Below, piece by piece: positions 57,826 through 64,000 of a DNA stretch of 64,000 nucleotides; the stretch's first letter is position 1; each line of letters opens with the position of its first letter. The notes beneath the pieces are model-generated. The model saw only the letters and a program-made list of their open reading frames with translations, searched no databases and had not been told where the DNA came from. The stretch covers positions 30,977 through 94,976 of the forward strand of contig NZ_JACOOJ010000020.1 of the NCBI RefSeq assembly GCF_014287585.1, read 5' to 3'. This DNA comes from Parabacteroides hominis. GTDB taxonomy: Bacteria; Bacteroidota; Bacteroidia; Bacteroidales; Tannerellaceae. The position numbers were made by a program, and so were the translations under genes.

Positions 57826-58044
57826 ATGGCTAAACAGTCAGCAATTGAACAAGATGGAGTTATAGTAGAAGCATTGTCGAACGCAATGTTTCGTGTAGAA
57901 TTAGAGAACGGACATGAAATCACTGCTCATATCTCAGGGAAGATGCGGATGCACTACATCAAGATCCTTCCCGGTGATAAAGTAAGAGTTGAGATGTCTC
58001 CGTATGATCTATCGAAAGGTAGAATTGCTTTTAGATATAAATAA
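57826..58044 (+). CDS. infA: Translation initiation factor IF-1
   Basis: A 72-residue OB-fold factor that occupies the A site during initiation: [20 protein letters not shown], then the conserved [20 protein letters not shown] and [15 protein letters not shown]. It starts the alpha-type block infA-rpmJ-rpsM-rpsK-rpsD-rpoA-rplQ. Confidence 0.98.
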   Translation: MAKQSAIEQDGVIVEALSNAMFRVELENGHEITAHISGKMRMHYIKILPGDKVRVEMSPYDLSKGRIAFRYK

Positions 58045-58059
58045 AAAAAACAACAAGAT

Positions 58060-58176
58060 ATGAAAGTAAGAGCATCTTTAAAGAAGCGCACTCCCGAATG
58101 CAAAATCGTTAGAAGAAAGGGACGCTTATACGTAATTAACAAGAAAAATCCTAAGTATAAACAACGTCAAGGATAA
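58060..58176 (+). CDS. rpmJ: 50S ribosomal protein L36 (zinc-free type)
   Basis: A 38-residue L36: [20 protein letters not shown] followed by [18 protein letters not shown]. Of the zinc ligands of the C-plus form (three Cys and one His) only one Cys remains, so it should not bind zinc. It lies between infA and rpsM, as expected. Confidence 0.96.
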   Translation: MKVRASLKKRTPECKIVRRKGRLYVINKKNPKYKQRQG

Positions 58177-58211
58177 TTTATTATTTTTGCAAAATAATTT
58201 AAGTAAGTAAT

Positions 58212-58592
58212 ATGGCTATAAGAATAGTTGGTGTAGACTTGCCACAAAATAAAAGAGGAGAAATTGCCTTGACCTATATTTACGGTATTGGTCGTAGCGC
58301 TTCAAAATCCATTTTAGACAAAGCAGGGATCGATCGTGATATCAAAGTGAAAGACTGGACAGACGATCAGGCTGCAAAAGTACGTGAAGTCATTGGCGAA
58401 GATTATAAGGTAGAAGGTGATCTTCGTTCCGAAGTTCAGCTGAACATCAAGCGTCTGATGGATATCGGATGTTACAGGGGTGTTCGTCACCGTATTGGTT
58501 TGCCTTTGAGAGGCCAGAGCACAAAGAACAACGCTCGTACTCGCAAGGGTAAGAAGAAAACTGTTGCAAATAAGAAAAAAGCTACTAAATAA
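58212..58592 (+). CDS. rpsM: 30S ribosomal protein S13
   Basis: S13 forms the inter-subunit bridges B1a and B1b. The 126-residue protein begins [20 protein letters not shown] and contains [14 protein letters not shown] and [20 protein letters not shown], and ends in a basic tail ([13 protein letters not shown]). Confidence 0.98.
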   Translation: MAIRIVGVDLPQNKRGEIALTYIYGIGRSASKSILDKAGIDRDIKVKDWTDDQAAKVREVIGEDYKVEGDLRSEVQLNIKRLMDIGCYRGVRHRIGLPLRGQSTKNNARTRKGKKKTVANKKKATK

Positions 58593-58603
58593 TAAGAATT
58601 GAT

Positions 58604-58993
58604 ATGGCAAAGAAAACAGTCGCAGCAAAGAAGAGAAACGTAAAAGTTGACGCTTACGGTCAAGCTCATATTCATTCTTCTTTTAACAACATTATTGTAT
58701 CTCTTGCTAATAGCGAAGGTCAGGTAATCAGTTGGTCTTCTGCTGGTAAGATGGGATTCAGAAGTTCTAAAAAGAACACTCCGTATGCAGCTCAGATGGC
58801 AGCTCAGGATTGTGCAAAAGTAGCTTACGATCTTGGTTTGAGAAAAGTAAAAGTATTCGTAAAGGGACCGGGTAACGGACGTGAGTCTGCTATCAGAACT
58901 ATCCACGGTGCAGGCATTGAAGTAACGGAAATCGTTGACGTTACTCCGCTTCCTCACAATGGTTGTCGTCCTCCGAAAAAGAGAAGAGTATAA
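58604..58993 (+). CDS. rpsK: 30S ribosomal protein S11
   Basis: S11 lines the mRNA exit channel on the platform. The 129-residue protein has [24 protein letters not shown] sequence ([19 protein letters not shown]), [19 protein letters not shown] and the universal C-terminus [12 protein letters not shown]. The 123-base spacer after it carries a probable rpsD leader structure. Confidence 0.98.
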   Translation: MAKKTVAAKKRNVKVDAYGQAHIHSSFNNIIVSLANSEGQVISWSSAGKMGFRSSKKNTPYAAQMAAQDCAKVAYDLGLRKVKVFVKGPGNGRESAIRTIHGAGIEVTEIVDVTPLPHNGCRPPKKRRV

Positions 58994-59014
58994 TTAACTA
59001 TAGTTTCTTGAACA

Positions 59015-59091
59015 TTGAATCCGGAATTGTGAATAGATTACACAAAGACCTTATCCTCTCTGTAGTCGCGGCTGCACGGTTCCAGATTCAG
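59015..59091 (+). ncRNA. Candidate ribosomal-protein leader in front of rpsD
   Basis: A long-range stem is formed by GAATCCGGAATTGTG (59017-59031) and CACGGTTCCAGATTC (59075-59089): 5, 4 and 3 paired bases interrupted by C-A and TT-GG mismatches. The enclosed 43 bases include a pyrimidine-rich stretch and GTCGCGGCTGC. The position directly before rpsD fits a leader bound by S4; a S4-Bacteroidia leader motif has been proposed from comparative work, and this may be an example of it. Confidence 0.5.
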
Positions 59092-59116
59092 AACAGAACA
59101 TTAAAACAATAAAAAA

Positions 59117-59722
59117 ATGGCAAGATATACTGGACCTAAAACAAGAATTGCCCGTAAGTTTGGCGAGGCAATATTCGGACCGGATAAAGTTCTTTCAAAG
59201 AAGAACTATCCTCCCGGACAGCACGGAAACGCCCGCAAAAGAAAAACTTCTGAGTACGGAATCCAGCTTCGTGAGAAGCAGAAAGCTAAATACACATACG
59301 GTGTATTGGAAAAACAGTTTAGAAACCTGTTTGAAAAGGCATCACGTTCAAAAGGTATTACCGGTGAAGTGCTGTTGCAGTTACTGGAAGGCCGTCTGGA
59401 CAATTTAGTATTCCGTTTGGGTATCGCTCCGACGCGTGCTGCTGCTCGTCAGTTGGTTTCTCATCGTCACATTACAGTAGACGGTAAGGTTGTAAACATT
59501 CCTTCTTACTCTGTAAAAGCCGGTCAGGTTATTGGTGTTAGAGAAAGATCCAAGTCTCTGGAAGTGATTGCCGACGCACTGTCAGGCTTCAACCACAGCA
59601 AGTATCCTTGGATCGAATGGGATCAGTCTTCTTTAAGCGGAAAATTACTGCATCTGCCGGAAAGAACTGACATTCCTGAAAACATTAAAGAGCAGTTGAT
59701 CGTAGAATTGTATTCTAAATAA
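59117..59722 (+). CDS. rpsD: 30S ribosomal protein S4
   Basis: S4 initiates 30S assembly and controls decoding fidelity. The 201-residue protein begins [20 protein letters not shown] and carries the S4 RNA-binding domain [20 protein letters not shown] followed by [20 protein letters not shown]. The N-terminal zinc cysteines found in some S4 proteins are absent. rpoA begins 12 bases after it. Confidence 0.98.
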   Translation: MARYTGPKTRIARKFGEAIFGPDKVLSKKNYPPGQHGNARKRKTSEYGIQLREKQKAKYTYGVLEKQFRNLFEKASRSKGITGEVLLQLLEGRLDNLVFRLGIAPTRAAARQLVSHRHITVDGKVVNIPSYSVKAGQVIGVRERSKSLEVIADALSGFNHSKYPWIEWDQSSLSGKLLHLPERTDIPENIKEQLIVELYSK

Positions 59723-59734
59723 TAATTGATTTCC

Positions 59735-60727
59735 ATGGCGATATTAGCATTTCAAAAACCCGATAAAGTATTAATGTTGGAAGCGGACAATTTCTTCGGA
59801 AAGTTTGAATTTCGTCCGTTGGAACCCGGCTATGGTATTACGATAGGTAATGCTCTGCGCCGTATTCTCCTGTCGTCGCTTGAAGGTTTTGCTATTACAT
59901 CCATTAAGATCGAAGGGGTTGACCATGAATTTGGTACAATCCCCGGAGTCATCGAGGATGTGACAAACATTATCTTGAATCTGAAACAAGTACGGTTCAA
60001 GCATATTGTAGACGACATAGAGAATGAAAAAGTAAGTATTACTGTTTCGGGTTCGGAAGTGTTCAAAGCCGGTGATATAGGTAAACAGCTGACCGGATTC
60101 GAAGTATTGAATCCTGAGTTGGTTATTTGTCGTTTGGATCCGAACGCAGGTTTCCAGATCGAGCTGACGATTAACAAAGGTCGCGGATATGTTCCCGCTG
60201 ATGAAAACAGAGACCCGAATGCAGACATGCACGTGATTGCAATCGACTCTATTTACACACCTATTCGTAACGTCAAGTATTCGATCGAAAACTTCCGTGT
60301 TGAGCAAAAGACGGACTACGAAAAGTTGGTTCTTGAAATAGCCACTGATGGTTCTATTCATCCGAAGGAAGCGTTAAAAGAAGCAGCTAAGATTCTGATT
60401 CACCATTTCATGTTGTTCTCAGATGAAAAGATTGCTATCGAGACAGTAGATACTGACGGTAATGAGGAATTCGATGAAGAAGTGCTTCACATGCGTCAGT
60501 TGCTGAAGAGCAAGCTCTCGGATATGGATCTTTCCGTTCGCGCATTGAATTGCTTGAAGGCCGCAGATGTTGAAACATTAGGTGAACTGGTTAAATTCAA
60601 CAAGAATGACCTGTTGAAATTCCGTAACTTCGGTAAGAAGTCACTTACAGAACTTGATGAACTGCTTGAGAGTCTGAACCTTTCATTCGGTATGGATATC
60701 ACTAAATATAAATTAGATAAAGAGTAA
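59735..60727 (+). CDS. rpoA: DNA-directed RNA polymerase subunit alpha
   Basis: Alpha forms the assembly platform of RNA polymerase. The 330-residue protein has the N-terminal domain ([37 protein letters not shown]) and the C-terminal domain starting near residue 250 ([36 protein letters not shown]), which contacts UP elements and activators. ATG 59735 ([12 protein letters not shown]) is chosen over the in-frame TTG at 59726. Confidence 0.98.
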   Translation: MAILAFQKPDKVLMLEADNFFGKFEFRPLEPGYGITIGNALRRILLSSLEGFAITSIKIEGVDHEFGTIPGVIEDVTNIILNLKQVRFKHIVDDIENEKVSITVSGSEVFKAGDIGKQLTGFEVLNPELVICRLDPNAGFQIELTINKGRGYVPADENRDPNADMHVIAIDSIYTPIRNVKYSIENFRVEQKTDYEKLVLEIATDGSIHPKEALKEAAKILIHHFMLFSDEKIAIETVDTDGNEEFDEEVLHMRQLLKSKLSDMDLSVRALNCLKAADVETLGELVKFNKNDLLKFRNFGKKSLTELDELLESLNLSFGMDITKYKLDKE

Positions 60728-60735
60728 GTATAGCG

Positions 60736-61224
60736 ATGAGACACAATAAAAAAATAAATCATTTAGGTCGTACAAATACTCACCGTAACGCAATGCTTTC
60801 AAACATGGCATGTTCTCTTATCAAACATAAGAGAATCTTCACCACTGTTGCTAAAGCGAAAGCGCTTCGTAAATTTGTAGAACCGCTTATCACTAAGTCT
60901 AAAGAGGATACAACTCACTCAAGACGTGTGGTATTCAGCAATTTGCAAGACAAATATGCTGTAACAGAATTGTTCAAGGAAGTATCTCAGAAGATCGGTG
61001 ACCGTCCGGGTGGTTACACTCGTATCCTGAAGACTGGCAACCGTCTGGGTGACAACGCAGCCATGTGCTTCATTGAACTGGTTGATTACAACGAAAACAT
61101 GTTGAAGACAGCTACAGCCAAGAAAGCAACTAAGACAAGACGTTCTCGTAAAAAGTCTACAACTGCTGAAACAGAAGCTCCTGTTGCAGAAGCACCGGTT
61201 GCTGAAGAAAAAGCTGCTGAATAA
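60736..61224 (+). CDS. rplQ: 50S ribosomal protein L17
   Basis: L17 surrounds the tunnel exit. The 162-residue protein has the core [20 protein letters not shown], then [21 protein letters not shown] tail of about 45 residues follows, first Lys/Arg-rich and then Ala/Glu-rich ([19 protein letters not shown]), which E. coli L17 lacks. It closes the ribosomal cluster and is followed by a terminator. Confidence 0.98.
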   Translation: MRHNKKINHLGRTNTHRNAMLSNMACSLIKHKRIFTTVAKAKALRKFVEPLITKSKEDTTHSRRVVFSNLQDKYAVTELFKEVSQKIGDRPGGYTRILKTGNRLGDNAAMCFIELVDYNENMLKTATAKKATKTRRSRKKSTTAETEAPVAEAPVAEEKAAE

Positions 61225-61250
61225 TTACGGCTTATTTCAACAAACAAATA

Positions 61251-61288
61251 AAAAAAGCCTGTCTGCCTTTCGCAGACGGGCTTTTTTG
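61251..61288 (+). terminator. Intrinsic terminator of the ribosomal cluster
   Basis: AAAAAAGCCTGTCTGC (61251-61266) and GCAGACGGGCTTTTTT (61272-61287) form a 15-bp stem with one mismatch and a five-base loop, ending in six T. It can work in both directions and so also closes the minus-strand cassette that ends at 61309. Confidence 0.9.
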
Positions 61289-61308
61289 CGTTTTACCAGA
61301 GCCTGATC

Positions 61309-61479
61309 CTAACGGACAGTCTCAAATAGAGGTTCATCCCTTTCCGTAGGATCCTGAGGAGCAGGGCGAGGAAAAGTTTCAGGGTCGATGGGAGATGTTT
61401 CATCCGGTACAGGTTTAAAGTGGAACAAAAAATTCAACAAAGCCAGGATAAATTCAAGAATCTTTCTGATTTTCTGCAT
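61309..61479 (-). CDS. Small membrane protein, 56 residues
   Basis: A minus-strand frame from ATG 61479 to TAG 61309: MQKIRKILEFILALLNFLFH and then a proline- and acid-rich tail (PVPDETSPIDPETFPRPAP). One transmembrane helix (about residues 8-21) follows a basic start. It lies downstream of the glucosaminidase gene, where holin-like or other small accessory proteins are often found, but I recognise no family. Confidence 0.5.
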   Translation of the reverse strand: MQKIRKILEFILALLNFLFHFKPVPDETSPIDPETFPRPAPQDPTERDEPLFETVR

Positions 61480-61520
61480 GATAAGGGCTTTTAAAAGGTT
61501 GTATGTTTATTTTTCTTTCT

Positions 61521-61658
61521 CCGTCCCCTGAAGGGGACGGCAAGGGACGGCAAGGGAAGAGGAGTGTCTGAACCGCCTGTCCGCACCCTTGCCGCAAGGC
61601 CTCAAAAGAACCGGCTTTATCATCAACCATCTCTTTTGCCGTCCCCTTCAGGGGACGG
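61521..61658. repeat. Inverted pair of 20-bp palindromes CCGTCCCCTGAAGGGGACGG
   Basis: Copy 1 at 61521-61540 reads CCGTCCCCTGAAGGGGACGG; copy 2 at 61639-61658 is its reverse complement. Each is a near-perfect palindrome, and flanking bases (TTTCTTT before, GGCAA after) are shared, making an inverted repeat of about 30 bases. Extra half-units GGGACGG follow copy 1. Copy 2 lies inside the 3' end of the glucosaminidase gene. Confidence 0.85.
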
Positions 61659-62135
61659 TAAAGAAAGAGGAGCAATCAAAGCCATGACAGCCTGTATCGT
61701 CTGTGCGATCTGGATGATGCTGTGCCGGTAGGTTTCCCGGTTATCGCCGTTCAGCTCGCTGATATAGGGGCTGTAGGCGATCTCCTTTGCGTAGGCCTGC
61801 GGGTCGTTGCTTACCTGCCAGGCGGAGCGGTAGTTGTTTCGGATCAGGCGGGCGAAATCCAGGAAGGAGTTCTCTCGCGTGTCGTAACGGCGGAAATCCA
61901 GCGAATAGGCGGAAGCCTTTACGGTCGTCTTCCCGCCGTGCCAATAGGCGTTGCTGCAACCGTAGGCGGTCAGTCCGAAATAGTTCCGGAAGCCCTTTGC
62001 CAGGTCGCTCGTGCCCCAACCGCTTTCAAACGCCGCCTGTGCCAGAATGACCAGCGGATTCATGTTGAAAGCAGTCCCTGCCGACAATGCTGCCGGCAGA
62101 CACTCTTTTACGAAGCTGATTTGTGCTGGTTTCAT
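61623..62135 (-). CDS. Glucosaminidase (GH73/FlgJ-type muramidase)
   Basis: A 170-residue protein without a signal peptide. It resembles glucosaminidase domains: SFVKECLPAALSAGTAFNMNPLVILAQAAFESGWG (split: FNMNPLVILAQAAFESGWG), with the catalytic Glu in QAAFESGWG, NYFGLTAYG, and YDTRENSFLDFARLI with SPYISELNGDNRETY. It should cut peptidoglycan and, lacking a signal, may need a holin-like route. The last 14 residues (SLPSPEGDGKRDG) are encoded by a dispersed palindrome that has replaced the original C-terminus. The ATG overlaps the HU-like stop by 4 bases. Confidence 0.82.
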   Translation of the reverse strand: MKPAQISFVKECLPAALSAGTAFNMNPLVILAQAAFESGWGTSDLAKGFRNYFGLTAYGCSNAYWHGGKTTVKASAYSLDFRRYDTRENSFLDFARLIRNNYRSAWQVSNDPQAYAKEIAYSPYISELNGDNRETYRHSIIQIAQTIQAVMALIAPLSLPSPEGDGKRDG

Positions 62136-62575
62136 AATTCTCCAGGTCTTTCTTCTTCACCACCTGTATTGGATTTATCTGTCTCTTGTCCAATACGTTC
62201 AAGGCTCACTTTGGCTATCATTTCGCGTAGTTTAACTCCCGGAGAGAAGATTATTCGCGGCTTTCTGACCATTGATGCCTGAAAATCGTCCGCATTTACC
62301 ACTCCAGAGCTTCCGAGCGAGATCCGGAAGTTGCCCAATGCACCCAACTGGACCACTTCGCCACGCAGCAACGCTTCCTGCATGCAACGGATCAGTCCCA
62401 ACAAGACGAGAGCCACATCGCCGTCGCTGGCTGTCGAACGGTCTGCCACCACATCGCAGATCGTGTCGAAATCCATCATACCGGTGACATTGGCCGAGGC
62501 ATAATACCGTTTGGCATCTGCTGCCGCATCTTTGGTCAAGTCTTTTTTCAAAACAAGTTTGTACTTTACTGACAT
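62132..62575 (-). CDS. HU-like (viral histone-like) DNA-binding protein
   Basis: A 147-residue protein of the HU/IHF superfamily in the diverged Bacteroidales form: VKYKLVLKKDLTKDAAADAK at the start, the dimerisation helices (DFDTICDVVADRSTASDGDV), then the GALGNFRISLGSSGV saddle and the KPRIIFSPGVKLREMI end. Such proteins lie next to peptidoglycan hydrolase genes in many Bacteroidales. It overlaps the glucosaminidase start by 4 bases. Confidence 0.8.
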   Translation of the reverse strand: MSVKYKLVLKKDLTKDAAADAKRYYASANVTGMMDFDTICDVVADRSTASDGDVALVLLGLIRCMQEALLRGEVVQLGALGNFRISLGSSGVVNADDFQASMVRKPRIIFSPGVKLREMIAKVSLERIGQETDKSNTGGEEERPGEL

Positions 62576-63186
62576 ACGATTAATAGATTAAGGGTTAGTG
62601 AATTATTACATTACAAAGATACGACGCCCGGCAGCCTCGCGGGAAAGGTATATACGGCTATCGGAAGTTTCGACAGCATTCGTTTATTTCGCGGATTGTA
62701 CCCCTGCGATCGCCTGCCTGCACGGGTTTACCGGAGCCGGTGAAGCAGACGAAGCCGATGCATATAAGAAAAAAACTGCCCCTCTATATTGCCGGGGGCG
62801 TGGTGGTGGAGAGGCGTATTCCGCCCCGAAATCTGCCAAATCTGCCAAATTTGCCCCCCCCTCCTTTTAAAATGGTACAAAAGGGTGTGTGGTGTGGGTA
62901 ATGTGTTGATATATAGCTGAATAATGGTCTATTTCCATGCTTTTACGGAGCTGTGTACGATCACTTTATCCTCTTCTCACGGACGTTTGTCTGTTACTTT
63001 TGGCTTGATCCAAAAGTAACCAAAAGATCAAGGCCGAACCTGCTTCGCTACTCCGTTCCCTTCGTTCGCTGTCGCGTCTGAAACTCGCTTCGCTCAGACA
63101 GCAGACGCTCCGGACGCTCACTTCGGTCTCTGCGCTTAACGCTCACCAGCTTAGGCCGGAGATAGAGCCTGACGGCTCTTTAAGGA
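62576..63186. other. Non-coding, repeat-rich region with a MITE-like element
   Basis: About 610 bases with no supported gene. The left half shows GC-rich, low-complexity stretches (runs of TCTGCCAAATTTGCC). The right half holds a perfect hairpin at 62993-63020 and a 16-bp inverted repeat whose other arm is at 63251-63266. Between them is a dense GC-rich segment of CGCTTCG/CTTCG repeats (63040-63150). Confidence 0.6.
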
Positions 63187-63266
63187 TTGCCGATACTGCC
63201 TGCTTCTTGCGATCCCGTGCTTTGGCACAGGGCCGCAGAAGAACGGTTAAGCCTTGATCTTTTGGT
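62993..63266. mobile_element. Small non-autonomous element or repeat with 16-bp inverted arms
   Basis: GTTACTTTTGG (62993-63003) and CCAAAAGTAAC (63010-63020) form a perfect 11-bp hairpin. ACCAAAAGATCAAGGC (63019-63034) is exactly complementary to GCCTTGATCTTTTGGT (63251-63266), 216 bases further on. No transposase gene is present and no target duplication is obvious. A MITE-like element or a large hairpin-forming repeat both fit. Confidence 0.5.
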
Positions 63267-63489
63267 GCGGTTGCCTTGTCCTGTCTCATTCAAACGTGCC
63301 GATGTGGTGAAGGAGGCAAATGTCCGTGAAATCTCTGAATCGACTGTCGGTAAGTTTCTTCGGGAACTACTCGAAAATGGTCTAATGTTCTCTGAAAGAA
63401 TGGGTTATTGCGAGAGGACGGGGCGAGGAAAGCATGTTGTCGAATTTAAAATGCCCCCGGCAAATTTGGCAAATTTGGCAGGTTTTTAG
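63187..63489 (+). pseudogene. C-terminal fragment with winged-helix-like sequence (possibly DUF3987/primase-type protein)
   Basis: The frame translates as SLDLLVRLPCPVSFKRADVV, then KEANVREISESTVGKFLREL and LENGLMFSERMGYCERTGRG, ending LANLAGF. The helical block EISESTVGKFLRELLENGLM looks like a winged-helix end domain such as closes DUF3987/VapE-like proteins, which are often divergent from HU/lysis cassettes in Bacteroidales. It has only a TTG start and the left part overlaps the 16-bp repeat arm, so it is most likely the remains of a larger gene. Confidence 0.35.
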
Positions 63490-63521
63490 GGCTAAATTCG
63501 AGAAAACCCGAAAAACGAACG

Positions 63522-63590
63522 TATAGGCATCGGATCAAAAACGAATAAGCACCCCTCTGAAACGCAGTAAGCATCGGAGGTTTCCCTAAA
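63522..63590. repeat. GTATAGGCATCGG/TAAGCATCGG repeat units, third locus
   Basis: TATAGGCATCGG at about 63522-63533 and AAGCATCGGAGG at about 63570-63581 resemble the units at 20848-20924 and 42916-42976. No gene overlaps them. Confidence 0.5.
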
Positions 63591-63683
63591 AAGCACCGAT
63601 TTTTGAACGGAAGCGGCGTTGATGAATTTTTAGAATGTCGTTTTTGGAAATAAATAACTGGGGATCAAGTGTTTAGGTGGAGG

Positions 63684-63727
63684 AAAAATGACTAAAAAAA
63701 GGATCGTTTTTTTTAGTCATTTTTTTC
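63684..63727. terminator. Perfect 17-bp AT-rich hairpin, probable bidirectional terminator
   Basis: AAAAATGACTAAAAAAA (63684-63700) and TTTTTTTAGTCATTTTT (63708-63724) are fully complementary around a 7-base loop and are bordered by A- and T-runs on both sides, so it should terminate transcription in both directions. Confidence 0.75.
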
Positions 63728-63831
63728 GCCTATATTTGGAGTTCGTGTTGAAAAGGCGGTTTTTCGTCCTTAAATTGCTATCTGATTGATAAGAAAGGAT
63801 ATAGAGGTGAGATTTTTTTTCAAGAAAAGAG

Positions 63832-63861
63832 TTGTGGTTTTAAAAAGTATGTGTATTTTTG
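63832..63861 (+). promoter_or_regulatory. Consensus promoter reading toward the right edge
   Basis: TTG at 63832-63834, a 19-base spacer, and TATTTTTG at 63854-63861 match the Bacteroides consensus. The gene it serves begins beyond or just inside the window edge. A weaker -7 box (TATATTTG) is at 63731-63738, after the hairpin. Confidence 0.6.
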
Positions 63862-63920
63862 TGCTGTAAAAATGACGAATTAAAACGATGGTTTTTGCTA
63901 TCAAGATACAAATGTTAACA

Positions 63921-63946
63921 CGTGTACATTATTAATGCGTGTACAT
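63921..63946 (+). repeat. CGTGTACAT direct repeat near the right edge
   Basis: CGTGTACAT occurs at 63921-63929 and again at 63938-63946, 17 bases apart, within the leader downstream of the promoter at 63832. It could be a tandem regulator-binding site, but a random match is possible. Confidence 0.35.
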
Positions 63947-64000
63947 ATATATGGAACGGACATTTCAATTATTGTATTATTAATATTAAATTTTAGATTA
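63935..64000 (+). CDS. Possible start of a gene running off the window
   Basis: From ATG 63935 the frame stays open for 22 codons to the window edge: MRVHIYGTDISIIVLLILNF. The hydrophobic run after residue 11 could be a signal or membrane segment. It follows the promoter at 63832 by a normal leader length. Too short to identify. Confidence 0.2.
   Translation, partial: MRVHIYGTDISIIVLLILNFRL

Noticed and set aside
61722..62282. 186-codon plus-strand frame opposite the glucosaminidase gene
   Set aside because: The minus strand carries recognisable catalytic motifs; the plus-strand translation has none.
62598..62870. 90-codon plus-strand frame before the MITE-like element
   Set aside because: Compositionally biased translation (AKSAKSAKF, GRGGGEA), no domain pattern; it lies opposite the upstream region of the HU-like gene.

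Overview
The window is chromosomal DNA from a member of the order Bacteroidales, most probably Parabacteroides or a close relative. Evidence for this: a SusC/SusD pair under an ECF sigma/FecR anti-sigma system; start regions led by TAnnTTTG boxes with a TTG about 19 bases upstream (the Bacteroides -7/-33 promoter type) rather than E. coli-type promoters; the gene order ftsX-DUF3098-uppP-truB-queA-folK; a str-S10-spc-alpha ribosomal cluster in which fusA is followed directly by rpsJ without tuf; and surface lipoproteins with Bacteroidetes-style lipoboxes. The genus assignment is inference.

Layout. 0-5.5 kb: envelope and tRNA housekeeping genes (ftsX end, uppP, truB, queA, folK), then metK behind a leader that looks like a SAM-II-type riboswitch bracketed by a 33-bp direct repeat. 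5.6-8.5 kb: a large M16 zinc-peptidase lipoprotein. 8.6-20.8 kb: a polysaccharide utilisation locus: ECF sigma factor, FecR anti-sigma factor, SusC-like receptor with an STN signalling domain, SusD-like lipoprotein, a GH106-like alpha-L-rhamnosidase lipoprotein and a second (alpha/alpha)6-barrel glycosidase-like lipoprotein. 20.9-24.9 kb: Mla-type lipid ABC transporter (minus strand), LptB, a CPBP membrane protease and an RRM protein. 25.2-32.4 kb: tig, clpP, clpX, recQ, guaB. 32.4-35.1 kb: an accessory patch with a lipoprotein, a beta-barrel protein, degenerate palindromic repeats and a decayed lysis-like pair (M15 peptidase fragment plus a gene with unimolecular-spanin topology). 35.2-42.9 kb: three SurA/PpiC-type chaperones, an OstA-like protein, a tail-anchored protein and mutL. 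43.2-61.2 kb: one continuous ribosomal-protein/secY/rpoA cluster with tandem promoters in front of rpsL. 61.3-64 kb: a second accessory patch on the minus strand (HU-like protein, glucosaminidase, small membrane protein), a fragment of a larger plus-strand gene, several palindromic repeats, and a strong promoter reading out of the window.

How the parts work together. The PUL forms a complete circuit: SusD/SusC capture and import a glycan, the STN domain signals through FecR to the ECF sigma factor, and two predicted surface or periplasmic glycosidases process a probably rhamnose-containing substrate. Envelope biogenesis genes are dispersed through the window (UppP, Mla transporter, LptB, OstA-like, SurA-like chaperones). 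The ribosomal cluster is strictly co-directional with very short gaps. Its two longest gaps (rpsL-rpsG and rpsK-rpsD) hold candidate autoregulatory RNA structures.

The items most worth a second look are the metK leader RNA, the unimolecular-spanin-like relic at 34.6-35.1 kb with a second lysis-like cassette at 61.3-62.6 kb, the structured leader in front of rpsD, and several families of short dispersed palindromic repeats. No tRNA, rRNA, CRISPR array or intact transposase gene was seen.
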